A stretch of 64,000 nucleotides of DNA, taken from Penium margaritaceum. Taxonomy: Eukaryota > Streptophyta > Zygnematophyceae > Desmidiales > Peniaceae. The notes below the pieces were generated by a model that was not told the DNA's origin, searched no databases, and was given only the letters and a program-made list of their open reading frames with translations. Both the position numbers and the translations under genes were made by a program. Of the stretch, positions 1-9,035 are shown piece by piece. The stretch is from contig SZWC01001556.1 in the NCBI GenBank assembly GCA_023375785.1, forward strand, positions 30,799 to 94,798. Direction: 5' to 3'. Positions within the stretch are counted from its first letter, which is position 1. The number at the start of each line of letters is the position of its first letter.

Positions 1-36
1 GGAGGGAGGGAGGGGGGAGGGGGGAGAGTGGGGGAG
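1..36. repeat. Purine-rich low-complexity tract
   Basis: A run of GGAGGGAGGG-type sequence opens the window. Read on the minus strand it is pyrimidine-rich, and it lies just beyond the likely donor of pectin methylesterase exon 2, so it fits intronic sequence. No other function is visible. Confidence 0.6.
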
Positions 37-63
37 CCAGCGGTGGCGGTGGTGGTGTCCCAC

Positions 64-1171
64 CTGGTACGCCTGCACGATGACCACTTCGTTGTACACT
101 CCGGCCTTGACGTACACCACCGTGCCCTGGCTTGGTAGGAACGCGGGCGGCACGTTAGCTATCGCCTCCTGCACACTCCCATCCAATCCAATCCAATCGA
201 ATCCGACACATCACATCACATCACATCACACCATGGCAGAGTCAGCCGTCGGGACATCGTGATGCATAACGGCGCGGTGGTCTCGTCTGTGTGTGTGCGG
301 CAGTGTGTGGGTGTTTGTCGCAGCCAAACGGCTTCCGGGCAAAGGGTCCTTATGCGCGGGGGGGTCGCGCGGCGTGCGTGTGCATCACTTCCACCACGAT
401 TCCTACCAGTCTTGGAAAGGGAGGGTGGGGGCAGTCGGTAGGCTCACAAGGGCAACTGTATGTATGATACAGTCAGTGTCTGTGCTTCGCAGCGCATGAA
501 CCGTTCGCTTGTAAACAAACGCCCCCACACTCTGCAAGGCACAACTTGCACTCCATTCTTCGAAAGTGGCGCTTTTGCCGCACCGCACACTTCCCTCGCA
601 AGTCGCGGATTCACCAGCCGCAAGGCCTCCACAATTCCCGGACTGCGACCGCTCTGCCCCGAGACAGCCTTCAAGTGCCTGTCCCCCCACCCGGACCCCG
701 CGCTCCCGTCCCCTCCCATCCCAAGGATCTGCCAGCGTGGCGCGGTGTGGCGCGGTGTGGCACGGCGTGGGATATTTCCGCTTGCGATGCAACTCAACGC
801 TGCCCCAACCCTTTGGTTGCGCTGCGCCGCGTCTAGTCGCGTTGCCTCCGCTTCTCTTAGGATTGCGTCAACTGCTACCTCGTTTCATCCGCACATCCTT
901 CTCAGCCGTCGCCTCCCTGACACCGCTCTGAACGCACCCTAACAGTCGTGAAGTTGCCCGATCCGTCCCTGGCCACGATGATGTCGGGACGTGCCATCAG
1001 TCGCTGCGCGTTCCTCGCCACGCGCTGCACCAGTTCCCTGCCATGGTCAGCCAGCGCTACGCGCGTGTCGCCCGAGCCGCCCAGTAGGCACGCAGCAAAC
1101 AGCGCCAGCAGCAACAGAGGCTGCGGCTGGCGAGGCGCGTGGTGGAGGCCCGTAGACATCGCGAATTGCAC
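64..1171 (-). CDS. Pectin methylesterase, first two exons (partial)
   Basis: Pectin methylesterases (carbohydrate esterase family 8) remove methyl groups from wall homogalacturonan and are secreted. Exon 1 (938-1171, ATG at 1171) encodes 78 residues: a hydrophobic signal peptide (about residues 18-42, with LLLLALFAACLL), a short spacer and the family's N-terminal signature DIIVARDGSGNFTTV. A donor GTGCGT follows at 937, and an acceptor TGTGCAG ends at 169. Exon 2 (64-168, 35 codons) continues in phase as REAIANVPPAF then GTVVYVKAGVYNEVV, the next conserved block. A donor GTGGGA follows at 63. The catalytic Asp and Gln motifs lie in later exons outside the window. No long pro-region precedes the catalytic domain, as in the short (pro-less) type. 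The 769-bp intron holds only simple repeats. Exons and splice sites are read directly; the function comes from family motifs. Confidence 0.85.
180..232. repeat. Microsatellites CCAAT and ACATC within the first intron
   Basis: Short tandem CCAAT-like units (about 182-200) run into tandem ACATC units (about 208-232). Both sit next to the acceptor side of the first intron of the pectin methylesterase gene. No coding signal is seen. Confidence 0.6.
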
Positions 1172-2236
1172 TTCCTCCTTCTGCGAGTGTGCTGTTGCGG
1201 CGTCCGCAATTGCTGCTGCTGCTGCTACGTAAGCAGGTGCTTTCGACGGTGAGCTTGCATATCTAGATGGTGGTGGTGATAATTGGACCGGAGCTCAGGT
1301 GGATCGCGATACTGCGCCACTGGTGCGTGAGTCGATGGTGAAGTCGCATGAATGAACGGCTAACACACGGAAAGTGGTGAGATGACCCCTACGCGTCAAT
1401 GCGACGCCAAGAGACTCGGCTCGCGCAGGGCACCATTGCTGTGCTCAGCTGTCAGAGGAGAGGAAGACGAGACGAACACACATATCATCCCTTGTCGTGC
1501 AGAGGGTTTTGATGCCCGTGGAGGAGGACGTCGGGGGGTCTCACTCGTCTCTTTCAGAAAGGGATGGAGGAGTAGGGAGGGATGGGAAGTGATAACGGAG
1601 AGCGCGCGTCGTGCAGGACACGCGGCGGCTAACGTGAGCTCCAGGGTCCAAGTGCACGACGACCGCGACTTCCGCTTTCGACGGGATTTGAGGCGCGGCG
1701 GGTTGAGATGGACGGCACAAGAGTTTGTCGGTGGCGCTCCTGCGGCGACCCCGACAGCGGCTCGCTCTCCGGCCGAGTTTCCGATCGCGCGCACCCTCCT
1801 GTCGCGCGAGCTTGCCGCACGGTCGGGGAGAGGGACGGCCGGTGAGTGTACGGGACGGCGCGGGCGTTTCTGGTGACGGTGCTACAGGGGAAAGGACGGC
1901 AGTTGCACCTAGGTGCAACTTGTGTGGTGGCGCAAATGTGAGTGTCGCCGCTGGGGCTAAATGGGAGAGGTGAGTATTTCGTGATGCTTGTGACGTTACG
2001 AACCCTCCTCGTTAAAGTAAGGTTTGTTCCACGGAGCGGTTTGGCTGGGTTCAGAGTCATTTTTAGGCAAGGACGTAAATGCGGCACAATCTTGCAAGAA
2101 CGATGGGGCAGAACCGCAGGGTTAAGTGCAGTAACACGTTGAGATGTGGGAAAGTACCAAGTGGCTCATTGCTTTGGCTGATCATACCCCATGCATCCCA
2201 TTCCTCCGAACTGTATACATCAGCCCCAGCTCTTAC
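1172..2236. other. Intergenic or intronic stretch without a supported gene
   Basis: This interval lies upstream of the pectin methylesterase start and downstream of the last exon found for the neighbouring gene. Open frames occur on both strands in the GC-rich part (1380-1970), but none shows a recognisable domain. A CTG/GCT triplet run lies at about 1206-1224, in what would be the pectin methylesterase 5' leader. A perfect 20-bp palindrome is at 1901-1920. Confidence 0.5.
1901..1920. repeat. Perfect 20-bp palindrome centred on CCTAGG
   Basis: The sequence AGTTGCACCTAGGTGCAACT equals its own reverse complement. It could be a dimeric protein site or chance; nothing nearby decides. Confidence 0.6.
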
Positions 2237-3436
2237 CATTATTCCATATCCACCATCACCTTTCAGTATTGTTTCAATGTTGGGCGAATATATCCGAGCT
2301 GCCGCGTAGGTGCCCTGCACCTATAACGACTATCGAGCGAAGATCTTGACGTTGGCACGGACCTGTTCCGTCAGCGCATACATTAGAAATGTCGACTTCG
2401 GAATCTGATGTCTAGATTATGCCGCACTCTAATCACATCTATATCGACGACTGCTACCCCTGAGTTTGTCTATCTTATAGACCAAACTGTTAGCCGATTA
2501 AAGTGAATAGGGAGGTTTAAGACAGCATAACGTCGCTGAATAAGATCAGAGATCCTTTTTTCCGACTTCGCATCCTTACGTCTTATGAATAAAAGCATCG
2601 AAAAAAACGGAGGAGAACATCGACACCGAACTGCTTGATTTGCGAACATCTTTCGCGCATACGCAGCACCAATTCTCATGTCTAAAGAATCAAAGCCCGG
2701 AAAATTTGCAACTTCAAGAAACATCAAAGCACAAACAAGCCAGTCGCACGCACTCGCCACTCCCGCTCGCTTCTCATTGGTCTGTAACAGTGCGTTTGTG
2801 CGTCGTCAATGCATGTTGCAATGTTATATGCGTCCGGTGGTGGACGAATCGATGCCGCCGTCACCTCAGTTTTGCTACACGTTGGTACGTATTATACTTT
2901 GAAGGCCGTCATGGCATCTGTTTTCCCCCCAATCACATAGACATCCGATGGGAGAGCGCTTCCAAAATAGGCCTCTCCGAACAACCAAGAGAAGGTACGG
3001 TAACATCCAGCTACAAATCCCAACAGGAGGGAGTCCGCATCAAGAGGGGGGTTGAACACGGCACCCGGCATAAACTTATCCTTTAATGTTTCTCCTGCAA
3101 AATAAATGTGTAGATTTCTGATGAAAACCATTTTACAATCAAAATTGTATTTTCTATCAAGCAGAACATAGATGCATCATTTGAAGACAATGCAAAGAAG
3201 AAGACCATTTAAGGAATTGAGTTGATTGGTAAGTTTTAAGTGAGAAGTAAAATTAATTTGATACAAAAATGAGTAAATTGAGGTTTTATGTATTCAGAGT
3301 ATACATAAAATAGCAGAAACAAGAATGCGGCATACAAAACAAGTAAGTTGAGCGACGAGCCCAATGTCACGTCGCCAGTAGCTGCTTCACGAAACTCCAA
3401 CAAGGCTTGGGTATTTGCAATAATGTCGCGCTGCAT
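2237..3436 (-). CDS. Unrecognised spliced gene, three exons (partial)
   Basis: Three minus-strand segments join in phase. Exon 1 (3391-3436) starts at ATG and ends C|GTGAAG. Exon 2 (2898-3094) follows a clean acceptor TTTTGCAG and ends AAA|GTATAA. Exon 3 (2237-2314) follows GGTGCAG and ends ATG|GTAAGA, a strong donor. Exon 1 leaves one base and exon 2 needs one; exons 2 and 3 join at phase 0. The roughly 107 residues include FMPGAVFNPPLDADSLLLGF, ALPSDVYVIGG and a GDGGYGIM end. I do not recognise a family. The three introns and exons are AT-rich, unlike the GC-rich flanks. The sequence TATGCAG at 3431-3437 could instead be an acceptor, which would make exon 1 internal and place the 5' part beyond the LTR that begins about 10 bp upstream. 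Downstream exons were not found. Confidence 0.4.
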
Positions 3437-3445
3437 AATGATCCG

Positions 3446-4095
3446 TAACGAGCTCTAGCTCCTGCTCTGTAGTCGTCGTCCGACTTCACAGAATGGCGTT
3501 CTCAATCCGCGTCAAGGGTTTACCCCCTTCGCAGGATTGTGGGGCAATCGTCATCAACGGCCCAGAGTAGGAAGACTTGAATATCTTGAGTCTCCGGAGG
3601 TCCACGTCCGTTTTTAACATTATCCTTGGTTTTAGGACCCAAACCGTGGGTTTTAACCTTGACCTCATGCGTTCGCACAAGTTATTATGTTGTTTCATGT
3701 CGAAGTTCGTCGCAAACGAACTTCGTTTTACGTTTGTGACATTTGGGCGCAAAATCATCGCGTGCGAGGCACACGGGCGAATTCGCGCCGCCATCTCACC
3801 TCTCGTCCCTCATCCCCGTCCCTCGTCCTCGCTTGTGTGCGAGGAGGGCAAGCCGGGGCGAGGGCACGAGGCCACGTGGGCTCGCTCTCGAGGCCCTTGC
3901 AGCTCTCAGCCGCCGATCTGGCTGAGGTCGCGATCGGCCGCTGGCGATTGGCCAGCGATTGGTCAGTGGTCAGCGGATCACTCGATCAGCTGCCAGCCGC
4001 CCCCAGCCGGCAGGCAGCCGGCTGGTCGGCGGCCAGCTAAGTGCTGGCTGTCGGCCAACCCTCATTGACGCGAGGGGTGGTGCACAACACCCCTC
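3446..4095 (-). repeat. Solo LTR of Gypsy family B
   Basis: This segment aligns over its length, with small indels, to the 5' LTR of element B at 23587-24203. Shared blocks include GGCAATCGTCATC, GACTTGAAT/GACTCGAAT followed by TTGAGTCTC, CTCGTCCCTCATCCCC, the GGCCAGC/CCGGC-rich tract, and a terminal hairpin GGGGTGGTG...CACCCCTC. No B internal sequence flanks it on either side, so it reads as a solo LTR. Its right end abuts the first base of the element A LTR at 4096. Its left end lies about 10 bp from the ATG or acceptor of the unknown gene. The left boundary is uncertain by a few bases. Confidence 0.7.
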
Positions 4096-4739
4096 TGTTG
4101 TGATTTTTGACATTTCTGTTGACCTACAATGTTTACTCTGACCACTCGGCCGCGTCCATGCTCGTGCAGATCCCTGATGCGGACCTTGGTGGTACCGGTG
4201 CGTCATCTGGTGGCGGACTACCAGCTTGGAGCTGACCGACGACCATTCCAGAGCTCTGGACGCTACCCGGGACCTCCTGCAGTTTTTCTACAGGACGCAG
4301 GACTTTATCGGTGGACTGGCAGTGGGCCTCATTTGCATGTTTTTGCATTGTGTGTCCACCGTTTGATGCCGGATGCATGCATGTGACCAGTCGTAGCGTC
4401 CGGTTTGTGATTTTGCACGTCTACGTTTAGATGGCGTAGCGTTCTCACATGTGTGCGCAGAGTTACGGCCAAAACAGTGGTTTTGGGCCGGTTTTAGGAC
4501 AGACCTTGCACTGTCGCGTGCGACACCCACCGTGATCCGTGGTAGGTACTTATACCATGGACCTGTCATTTGTCATCTCTCTCTGCAAATGCTATTGAAG
4601 CATTCTGACACTTTGCCTTGAGTCTCCTAGCCAGACCCTTGCCGTTGTGTGCATGACTTGTGACTGTCGTCACCGTGTGACCTGGCACTGACGCCTAGTC
4701 AGTGGCTGTGTCGCTAGGAAGCTTCCACGCATCTTCTCA
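4096..4739 (+). repeat. 5' LTR of element A
   Basis: The 644-bp repeat starts TGTTGTGA and ends TTCTCA, directly before the PBS. Its first 60 bp or so recur at 11214-11277, and about 200 bp recur at 56359-56565. The shared block includes CGTCATCTGGTGGC and CTACCCGGGACCTCCTGCAG. The transcription start and poly(A) site were not located. Confidence 0.85.
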
Positions 4740-4751
4740 TGGTATCAGAGC
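4740..4751 (+). other. Primer binding site of element A (tRNA-iMet)
   Basis: TGGTATCAGAGC, complementary to the 3' end of plant initiator-methionine tRNA, begins immediately after the LTR terminal CA. Confidence 0.9.
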
Positions 4752-4879
4752 AGTGAGACAATTCTCACGGAGCTGCGCAGCAGAGACGCAGCAAAGCGAC
4801 AGGAGTGAGAGCTACATGTGCAGCAGATCCATAGGTACCCGTCGACGACAGCAGACCGGTGTCGACGTTGCTCACCATC

Positions 4880-5400
4880 ACCACGTGAGACTGCAGACGC
4901 CAGCAGCATTCATTAGTAGCAGCAGCAGTGTGGCACAGTAGCAGCACAACAGCAGCGGCACCAACAGCGGCGGCAACACCACAACAGGAGCGTGCGGCAG
5001 CAGCAGGACAGCAGCAGCGACAGCAACAGCAGTGGCAACATTAGTAGTAGCGGCGGCAGCGGCACAACAGCAGCGAGAGCAGTAGTAGCGCAGCAGCAGC
5101 AGCGGCAGCAGCGTGCGGCGGCTGCAGCAGCGTGCAACAGCAGCAGTGCGTAGCAACGTGCAGCAGCCGTAGCGTGCAGCAGCCGTAGCGCGTAGCAGCA
5201 GTAGCAGTACGCGGCTGCTGCCACAACCGCACGTGCAGCGGCTAGGCGGCCGCTCCGCATGGAGCCGCGCGGCTGCTGCTGCAGCTGACGACGCAGCAGC
5301 AACATGAGCCGAGCAGAAGCTGCTGTGTACGTTCCGCCTAGCTCCCGCGCGGCTGCTGCGAAGCGGCCGCCAGCTCGCGCAGCAATCGCGAGGATTCACA
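4880..5400 (+). repeat. CAG/GCA triplet-rich leader of element A
   Basis: Between PBS and gag lies about 500 bp dominated on the sense strand by CAG, GCA and GTAGCAG triplets, mixed with GCGGC. Long frames on both strands come from the triplet bias and have no conserved domain. Elements F, H and I have leaders of the same character. Confidence 0.8.
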
Positions 5401-5540
5401 ACAAAAAAAAGAAGAAAAAAGGAGGGCGAGCTTATGTCAGCATCTGGACCTGCAGATGTCATCAGGTCTTGCTGAAGTTAGCAAATTTCTCCTTATGTCA
5501 ACACTTGCCTTAGTGAAAGTTTTGGTCTGAGGGTCACAAT

Positions 5541-7384
5541 TTGCCAGCGTTTCAACTCTTCGAGAAACCCTCACGTCTCTGCAATTCGACCACTTTGATG
5601 TCTCGGCCTCTAATGAGCGGCACCATGGCTCCGTCCGACGAGAAGGGAAAAGGGGTGCTAGACCCCTCTTCTTCCTCCTCAGGGGTCATGAGCCCACGTT
5701 CGCAGGCCATTGAGGCCCTGCGGAGCCAGCAAGACGAGATGCGTCGATTGTAACAGGAGCAGATTGACGCCATCCGTACACTCACCGAGCTCCTTGGAGG
5801 TCATTCCACGACTCCACGACAAACTTCTGAGGGAGCGGCCGGGTTTGCACCCTCTATACAACAGTCAGCTCCAGTACTGGAGACAAGAGTTGGAGCCGAC
5901 CCGCCACCTCTTGAGCCTTGGGACGAGGATCCAGACATGCCAAGCATGGAGGGCAACTCCCCCAAGTGCAAGATTCGTGTGCTTCAGGAGCGTATCCACC
6001 AGCTTCAGACAAGCTCTCGACCCCCACACACATCCCGCTTTTCGGAGTCTCGATCATCGCCTGACCTCCACCCCAACAACTTCCCTCTTCCCGGCGTCTT
6101 TCCCATCTCTCATCCTTCCCAGCCTGTGGTTGCTCTCCCTACGGAGTGGCAACCCAAGGACTTCGAGACGCCGCCCCCCTGGTATGTCAGCGAGGACGGC
6201 TTTGACTGCTGGGAGATCCTCTTTCAGGTCTGGGCCACTTCAGAGGGCATGTGGCCCTACTACCACAGTCCGTATCAGACTACAGATCGAGCTCAAGTGC
6301 TCACAGCGGCTAGGGAAATGCAAGGACTCCTCTACGCCATGCCGCGCGAGACCATCGTTGACTTGCGCCCGTTCCTTGGCGAGGCGGGCACATGCACCGG
6401 CGCTGATCCACGCGAGGGCTGGGACCTAACGTTGTCCCTGATTGTTGCAGAGATACACGCCACCCACGCTGCACACATCCGTGCCTTTCACTCTCTTTCC
6501 CAGGGGCCTGCTGAACCCGCAGCAGACTACTGGCGACGTGCCATGCACATTTACACACGCCTTGGGACTTCAGGAGGGACACAGTTGTGGGCGCTCCGCA
6601 CGATCATGCTCGAGGTTCACCTTGAGCACACATACATCTTCACGCGGTACAACAATGCCGTGAGCCTTTCTCGGCCTCACTACAGCTTCTTCCTTGGGCA
6701 CGCCAGCTTTTCCTCTAGGTGACTTCAGCCCGTGAGGCAGCCGTGGCTCATTAAGAGACTTCCATTGCTGCAGCAATCGTTGCATCACCACCGACGCCCC
6801 TCTTGCAGACTTCTTCTCCATCCTCCGCCTCGTCCTCCTCCTCCCCTTCCATCCCGATTACACGAAGTGAGACACAGGGTGTCGTGGCAGCAGCACAGGG
6901 GAAGAAAGGACGACAAAAGCGCGGCTTGGGCCAGCATCACTCGCAACAGCAGCTGTCATCGGGCAGTAGCGATGGACGCTCCGTTCACTGCTACAACTGT
7001 GGAGGCGCCCATTGCTACACCGAGTGCCAGCTGCCGCTCGACTGGGCACGGACTACACGTGGGCTCCAGCCTGCGCACACACTCCGGTCTACATCGAGAA
7101 GCACATCCTCCGGACGTGCGGTGACCATGACCGCAACAGTTCCCGCTTCTTCACCAGCGACCAGCGACGACCCCGACTCATGTGACCGCACCATCACCAA
7201 GCTCTGCCACCTTCTGGTGCTCCGCTTTACGGGAGGTGCGAGTGTGTTGTTATGGCCGGGTGGTTCACAGTCTGTCGGTCTGTCTGTTCTAGTGACCTGG
7301 GATGACTCGTGTGGGGGGGCACAGGTGGCATGTGATGACGGTGGGCCTGACTGTACAGATTGGATTCATGAGTCTCACCTCTGA
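5541..7384 (+). pseudogene. gag: gag of Copia A (frameshifted)
   Basis: The gag protein forms the virus-like particle. An N-terminal Ser-rich region and helical segment (5598-5760) is followed, after a TAA at 5751, by the capsid-like domain: WQPKDFETPPPW, CWEILFQVWATSEGMWPYY, HAFHSLSQGPAEPAADYW-type blocks at 6140-6560. Compared with the related fragment at 63378-64000, A lacks 4 bases near 6660, which shifts the frame. The nucleic-acid-binding knuckle resumes in another frame at 6989-7027 as CYNCGGAHCYTEC. That spacing is CX2CX3HX4C, one residue short of the usual CX2CX4HX4C. A Ser-rich stretch precedes it. Confidence 0.8.
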
Positions 7385-7456
7385 GCCCTTCGTCGTTCCT
7401 CCCCACTTGCTGTCGAGCGTCCGTCCGAGGCCAAGTGTTCCATTGCCCGTTATATA

Positions 7457-9030
7457 GTGACGTTCTCCAGTCGTGATTCCGGCGTAACTTGGATCATCGA
7501 TTCAGGTGCCACTAGTCACATGACGTGTGGTCATATTGATTTCGTTGTTCTCGGTCCTGTTGCGTCTGTTCGTGCCGTCCGCACACGCTGTGGTCAGTCT
7601 TTGCCAGTCCAGGGTGTTGGGATCGTGCATTTTGATGGTCCGTCTGGCCCCTTGTATCTCTCCGAGGTGCTGTTTGTGCCTGACCTTGATCTCAGTTTGC
7701 TTTCTATACGTGCTTGCACACTGATGGAGCTCTCTGTGGAGCACACTACCGAGTCCGCGATAATGACTGCTATCGACACTCACAGCGTTGTTCTCCGTGC
7801 CTCTGTTGTGGATGACCTGTATCGTGTCTCCCGGACTTCTGCTCCTTGCTCTCCCTCCCCTCCAACTCGTGTTTTTGTCAATGGTGTCCTGTCTCCTGAG
7901 TACCAGCGATTGCTTCATCGCCGTCTGTGTCATGTGGGCTCCGACACTGTGTCAAAGCTCATTCGGACACAGCCCGCTCTCGGTCTTGATGCGACTTCTT
8001 TCGAGAAGCCGCCCAAGACCGACTACCTTTTCTGTGCCCAGGGTAAGATGCATCGCCGCACTTACCCTGACTCCCGCTCTCGCACCCTTCGCCCTCTCGA
8101 GTTAGTCCATTTGGACCTCCTTGGTCCTCTTCCTATCGAGTCTTTGTCTGATCGGGTACGATACGTCCTGACCCTGACTGATGACTTCACTTGGATGCGG
8201 TGGGTCTATAGCCTGCGCCAGAAGAGTGATGTCACTCTCGCGGTTTGCCTCTCGCTAGTGATGGCTGAGCGTCAGTCCCGCAACACGCTGCACACCTTCC
8301 ACTCGGATCATGGTGGCAAGTTTCTAGGCGAGATGGGTAGCTTCTTCGCTGAGCACAGGATTTTTCACCAGGTCTTTGCTCCTACTACTCCTCAGCAGAA
8401 CGATGTTTCTGAGCGTTGGAACCGCACCATGGAGGATGCAGTTTGCGTTATGCGGTCTGAATGCGGTCTCTCGGAGTCCTTCGCGTTTGAGGTCTTCGCC
8501 TACATGACTTGGGTCTGGAACCACCTCCCGCAAGATCCCCTTCCGGACCACGTCACACCTTATGAGCTTTGGTTCGTTCACCGTGCTGACCTACACCTCG
8601 CTCGCGTCTGGGGATCCTTGGCTTTTGTGTGATACACCGAGGACTAGCAGGAGTCCAAGGTCTCACTGTGGGGCCGCATGTGTGCCTTCGTCGGTATCTC
8701 CCCGCTGTCAAAGGCTTGGCGTTTTTGGGACCCTGGTGTGCCACATTGTTGAGTCCCGTGATGCACTCTTCTTTGAGTCCCTCACCTTCAGTAATCTGAC
8801 ATTGATTACATCGTTGTCTGTCACACACATTCCTACGTGTGAGGTCTCTCGCCGGATGGGGTAGTCTGCGCCTGCGATCACCCCTCGCGAGGCTGATGTG
8901 TCCGTTTGAGCTCCCTCCACTTCGCGGTCTGTGGCTCTTGATGACCCAGGGATCATCGCTGTCGGCCCAGAGACCTTTCCAGTACCGCCGGCTTCTACCC
9001 CTGTTCCCTCACATCCCTGAGGTACCCATG
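7457..9030 (+). pseudogene. pol: pol of Copia A: protease and integrase
   Basis: The protease motif WIIDSGATSHM is intact (catalytic Asp at 7499-7501). A GAG-pre-integrase segment with LLHRRLCHVG and CAQGKMHR follows at about 7900-8050. The integrase core keeps all three acidic residues: HLDLLG (Asp 8114-8116), HSDHGG (Asp 8306-8308) and SERWNR (Glu 8411-8413). TGA at 8630 and TAG at 8645 then interrupt the frame. The integrase C-terminus and a degenerate linker fill the rest to 9030 with further frame disruption. Integration function would need the downstream frame, so it is inactive as read. Confidence 0.85.
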
Positions 9031-9035
9031 ATCCT

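Noticed and set aside
460-942. Overlapping plus-strand frames in 460-942
   Set aside because: They lie in the first intron of the pectin methylesterase gene and show no domain.
1382-1876. GC-rich frames on both strands at 1382-2087
   Set aside because: High GC alone explains the lack of stops; no motif or splice context supports them.
4878-5462. Long Leu/Ala/Cys-rich minus-strand frame over the A leader
   Set aside because: It comes from the triplet composition of the leader; there is no domain, start context or match between elements.
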